Shown: positions 32,917 to 34,309 of the stretch, piece after piece
Layout: the number at the start of each line of letters is the position of its first letter
Numbering within the stretch: position 1 is the stretch's first letter
DNA from: DASSZN01 sp035702805
GTDB lineage: Bacteria; Chloroflexota; Chloroflexia; Thermomicrobiales; Thermomicrobiaceae
Reading direction: 5' to 3'
Length of the DNA stretch: 34,309 nucleotides
Assembly: GCA_035702805.1 (NCBI GenBank)
Contig: DASSZN010000012.1
Coordinates: 1 to 34,309, forward strand
Translations under genes and position numbers: made by a program
The notes under the pieces: model-generated
What the model was told of the DNA's origin: nothing
The model's database searches: none
Seen by the model: only the letters and a program-made list of their open reading frames with translations

Positions 32917-33279
32917 ATGCGGGTGCAGCAGCTGACGCCGATGCGCTGTCCGATCTGCGAACGTGAGCTGGAGGACGTGCGCATCCGGGACATCGGGTCG
33001 GTGACCGCGCACCTCCTGTGGCAGATGCACGCCGGCCGCTGCCCCGAGCACGGCTGGTTCCAGGCCGAGGTGATCAGCAAGCCGCCGCGCGAGATCTTCC
33101 CCGTCAACCGGCCCGGCGGCGTCGCCCGCCGCGTCTCCCTCGACGGCCGGCTGGTCTATGCCTTCCCGACCGTCTGGAACACGATGGACAGCCGGCAGAA
33201 GGTCGACCCACTCGACCCGCAGTACTGGAAGATCGACTGGGCGCTGCTGGGGATCGAGCCGCGGGTCACCCGGGGCTAG
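32917..33279 (+). CDS. Hypothetical protein with CxxC...CxxH putative zinc site (120 aa)
   Basis: A 120-residue protein. The ATG at 32917 follows AGGAGAG with about 10-base spacing; Met9 is a weaker alternative start. MRCPICERELEDVRIRDIGS opens with Cys11 and Cys14, and GRCPEHGWFQAE supplies Cys42 and His45, so a CxxC-x27-CxxH zinc knuckle is likely. The rest (KPPREIFPVNRPGGVARRVS, then WNTMDSRQKVDPLDPQYWKI) is unique to my eye and rich in Pro and Trp. No known family is recognised. It lies 85 bp before mutM on the same strand, so co-expression with a DNA-repair gene is possible. Confidence 0.7.
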   Translation: MRVQQLTPMRCPICERELEDVRIRDIGSVTAHLLWQMHAGRCPEHGWFQAEVISKPPREIFPVNRPGGVARRVSLDGRLVYAFPTVWNTMDSRQKVDPLDPQYWKIDWALLGIEPRVTRG

Positions 33280-33364
33280 CTCCCCGGTCGGGACGCGTCG
33301 CGACCGCGACGTCCCGCGGGCCGGACGGCCGTGTCGCCAGGCGCGTGACGGGGAGGCGCGAAGC

Positions 33365-34225
33365 GTGCCGGAGCTCCCGGAGGTCGAGACCGCCCGGCGC
33401 GGGATCGCCGAGCAGCTCGTGGGGCGGCGCGTCGTCGGTTACGAGCTGACGCGCTCCTTCCTGATCGTGGCCGCGCCCGGCCTCACGCTCGACGGCCTGG
33501 TCGGCTCCACGCTCGAGGCGGTCCACCGCCACGGCAAGTACCTGCTGCTGACCTTCGACCCGTTCAGCATCGTCGTGCACCTGAAGCTTGCCGGCCAGCT
33601 CGTGGCCCGCGGCGACGGCATCGCCGGCTTCGCCGCCGGCCACCCGGTGCCGGCGTACGACGCCGAGCTGCCCCACAAGTCGACCCACCTGCGGCTCGAC
33701 TTCGACGGGGACGCCGTCCTCTACCTGACCGACATCCGCCACTTCGCGCGCGTCTGGCTCCTGCCGCACGAGGCGGTGCCGGACTACTTCGCCCGGCTCA
33801 AGCTCGGACCCGACGTGCTCGACCCGGCCTTCAGCCGGGACGTCCTCCGCGAGCGGCTGGCGACCCGCACCGTCGGGCGGCTCAAGCCGACCCTGCTCGA
33901 CCAGAGCGTCATCGCCGGGCTGGGCAACATCTACGTCGACGAGAGCCTGTGGCAGGCGGGGCTGCACCCGGAGCGCACGGCCGCCTCGCTCGACGCGGAC
34001 GACCTGGCCCGGCTCTACGACGGGATCATGCGCACGATGGCCCACGCCCTCCCGATCGGCGGGGCGAGGATCCTCAACGGCAAGGCCCAGCCGGAGCACG
34101 GCGCCTTCCCCTTCGTCCACGGCCGCGAGGGGCAGCCCTGCCCGCGCTGCGGCACGCCGATCATCAAGACGCAGGTCAACAACCGCGGCACCTACTACTG
34201 CCCCCGCTGCCAGCCGGCGCCGTAG
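33365..34225 (+). CDS. mutM: Formamidopyrimidine-DNA glycosylase
   Basis: A 286-residue base-excision repair enzyme removing 8-oxoguanine and Fapy lesions. The GTG at 33365 (processed to expose Pro2) follows GGGGAGG. PELPEVETARRGIAEQLVGR gives the catalytic Pro2 and Glu3. HRHGKYLLLTF carries the beta-elimination Lys near residue 57. VVHLKLAGQL is the 'HLxMxG' loop in altered form (Lys for Gly, Leu for Met). LDQSVIAGLGNIYVDESLWQ is the helix-two-turn-helix with the DNA-binding Asn. CPRCGTPIIKTQVNNRGTYY, then CPRCQ, is the C4 zinc finger, with Arg262-equivalent position present as Asn-Arg. GNIYVDE identifies MutM instead of Nei. Confidence 0.93.
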   Translation: MPELPEVETARRGIAEQLVGRRVVGYELTRSFLIVAAPGLTLDGLVGSTLEAVHRHGKYLLLTFDPFSIVVHLKLAGQLVARGDGIAGFAAGHPVPAYDAELPHKSTHLRLDFDGDAVLYLTDIRHFARVWLLPHEAVPDYFARLKLGPDVLDPAFSRDVLRERLATRTVGRLKPTLLDQSVIAGLGNIYVDESLWQAGLHPERTAASLDADDLARLYDGIMRTMAHALPIGGARILNGKAQPEHGAFPFVHGREGQPCPRCGTPIIKTQVNNRGTYYCPRCQPAP

Positions 34226-34263
34226 CGGCCGCTGCGCGGCGGGTCCCGGGAGAGGACGAGCGC

Positions 34264-34309
34264 ATGGCAACGGGCGTCGCGCGGCTGAGCGGCCCCGGCG
34301 GGCCGGGCA
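34264..34309 (+). CDS. Start of an unidentified CDS, truncated by the window end
   Basis: An ATG at 34264 follows GGGAGAGGA with a suitable spacing, 38 bp after the mutM stop. Only 15 residues (MATGVARLSGPGGPG) are visible, so neither identity nor reality can be judged. Confidence 0.35.
   Translation, partial: MATGVARLSGPGGPG

Overview
The window is about 34.3 kb of very GC-rich bacterial DNA, packed with genes on both strands. Gene content suggests Chloroflexota, class Thermomicrobia (Sphaerobacter-like): a single-polypeptide CtaA-CtaB heme A/heme O protein, TatA and MscL with zinc-ribbon tails, luciferase-like (F420-type) oxidoreductases, and GTG starts behind strong GGAGG-type ribosome sites. 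This assignment is inferred from family knowledge, not from a search. I saw no rRNA, tRNA, CRISPR array, transposase or integrase.

Layout. 1-3.5 kb (+): 3' part of an amidohydrolase, a BON-domain envelope protein, two small unknown proteins and an isoprenylcysteine-methyltransferase-like membrane protein. 3.5-5.6 kb: a SAM methyltransferase (-) and a DAO-type FAD oxidoreductase (+). 5.7-13.5 kb (-): a tightly coupled run reading phosphopantetheinyl transferase, acetyl-CoA synthetase, CrtI-like FAD oxidoreductase, 2-oxoacid dehydrogenase E1alpha, E1beta, E2, acyl carrier protein. 13.8-15.8 kb (-): TatA with zinc ribbon, GNAT protein, DinB protein. 16-21.1 kb: tandem universal stress protein (+), small membrane protein (-), Mrp ATPase (+), PAS-GAF3 histidine kinase (+). 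21.1-24.8 kb: AI-2E-type permease (-), a 59-codon hydrophobic peptide gene (+), MFS transporter (-). 24.9-30.1 kb (+): two luciferase-like monooxygenases, an FMN alpha-hydroxyacid oxidase/monooxygenase, MscL, a DUF2071 protein and a GyrI-like protein. 30.1-34.3 kb: CtaAB and a DinB-like protein (-), then a CxxC/CxxH protein, MutM and the start of another gene (+).

The two strongest unexplained signals are regulatory. (1) At 22691-22772 one perfect and three seven-of-eight matches to the Gram-positive LexA box GAAC-N4-GTTC cluster on a near-consensus promoter (TTGACA, 17 bp, TATTCT). The perfect box fills the end of the promoter spacer. The only gene downstream encodes a 59-residue peptide with two predicted membrane segments. 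This looks like a DNA-damage-inducible small membrane protein, comparable in concept to TisB or SidA but not recognised by me as a homologue.

(2) Pairs of CTGTCAC/CTGTAAC-type heptamers spaced exactly 11 bp, resembling the PhoB Pho box, lie 70-100 bp upstream of three transcription units: the FAD oxidoreductase, the phosphopantetheinyl transferase operon and the universal stress protein. The operon is itself unusual because it combines a PPTase and an ACP with two acetyl-CoA-generating systems and a desaturase-like flavoenzyme. Its E2 lacks the catalytic Asp of the HxxxDG motif.
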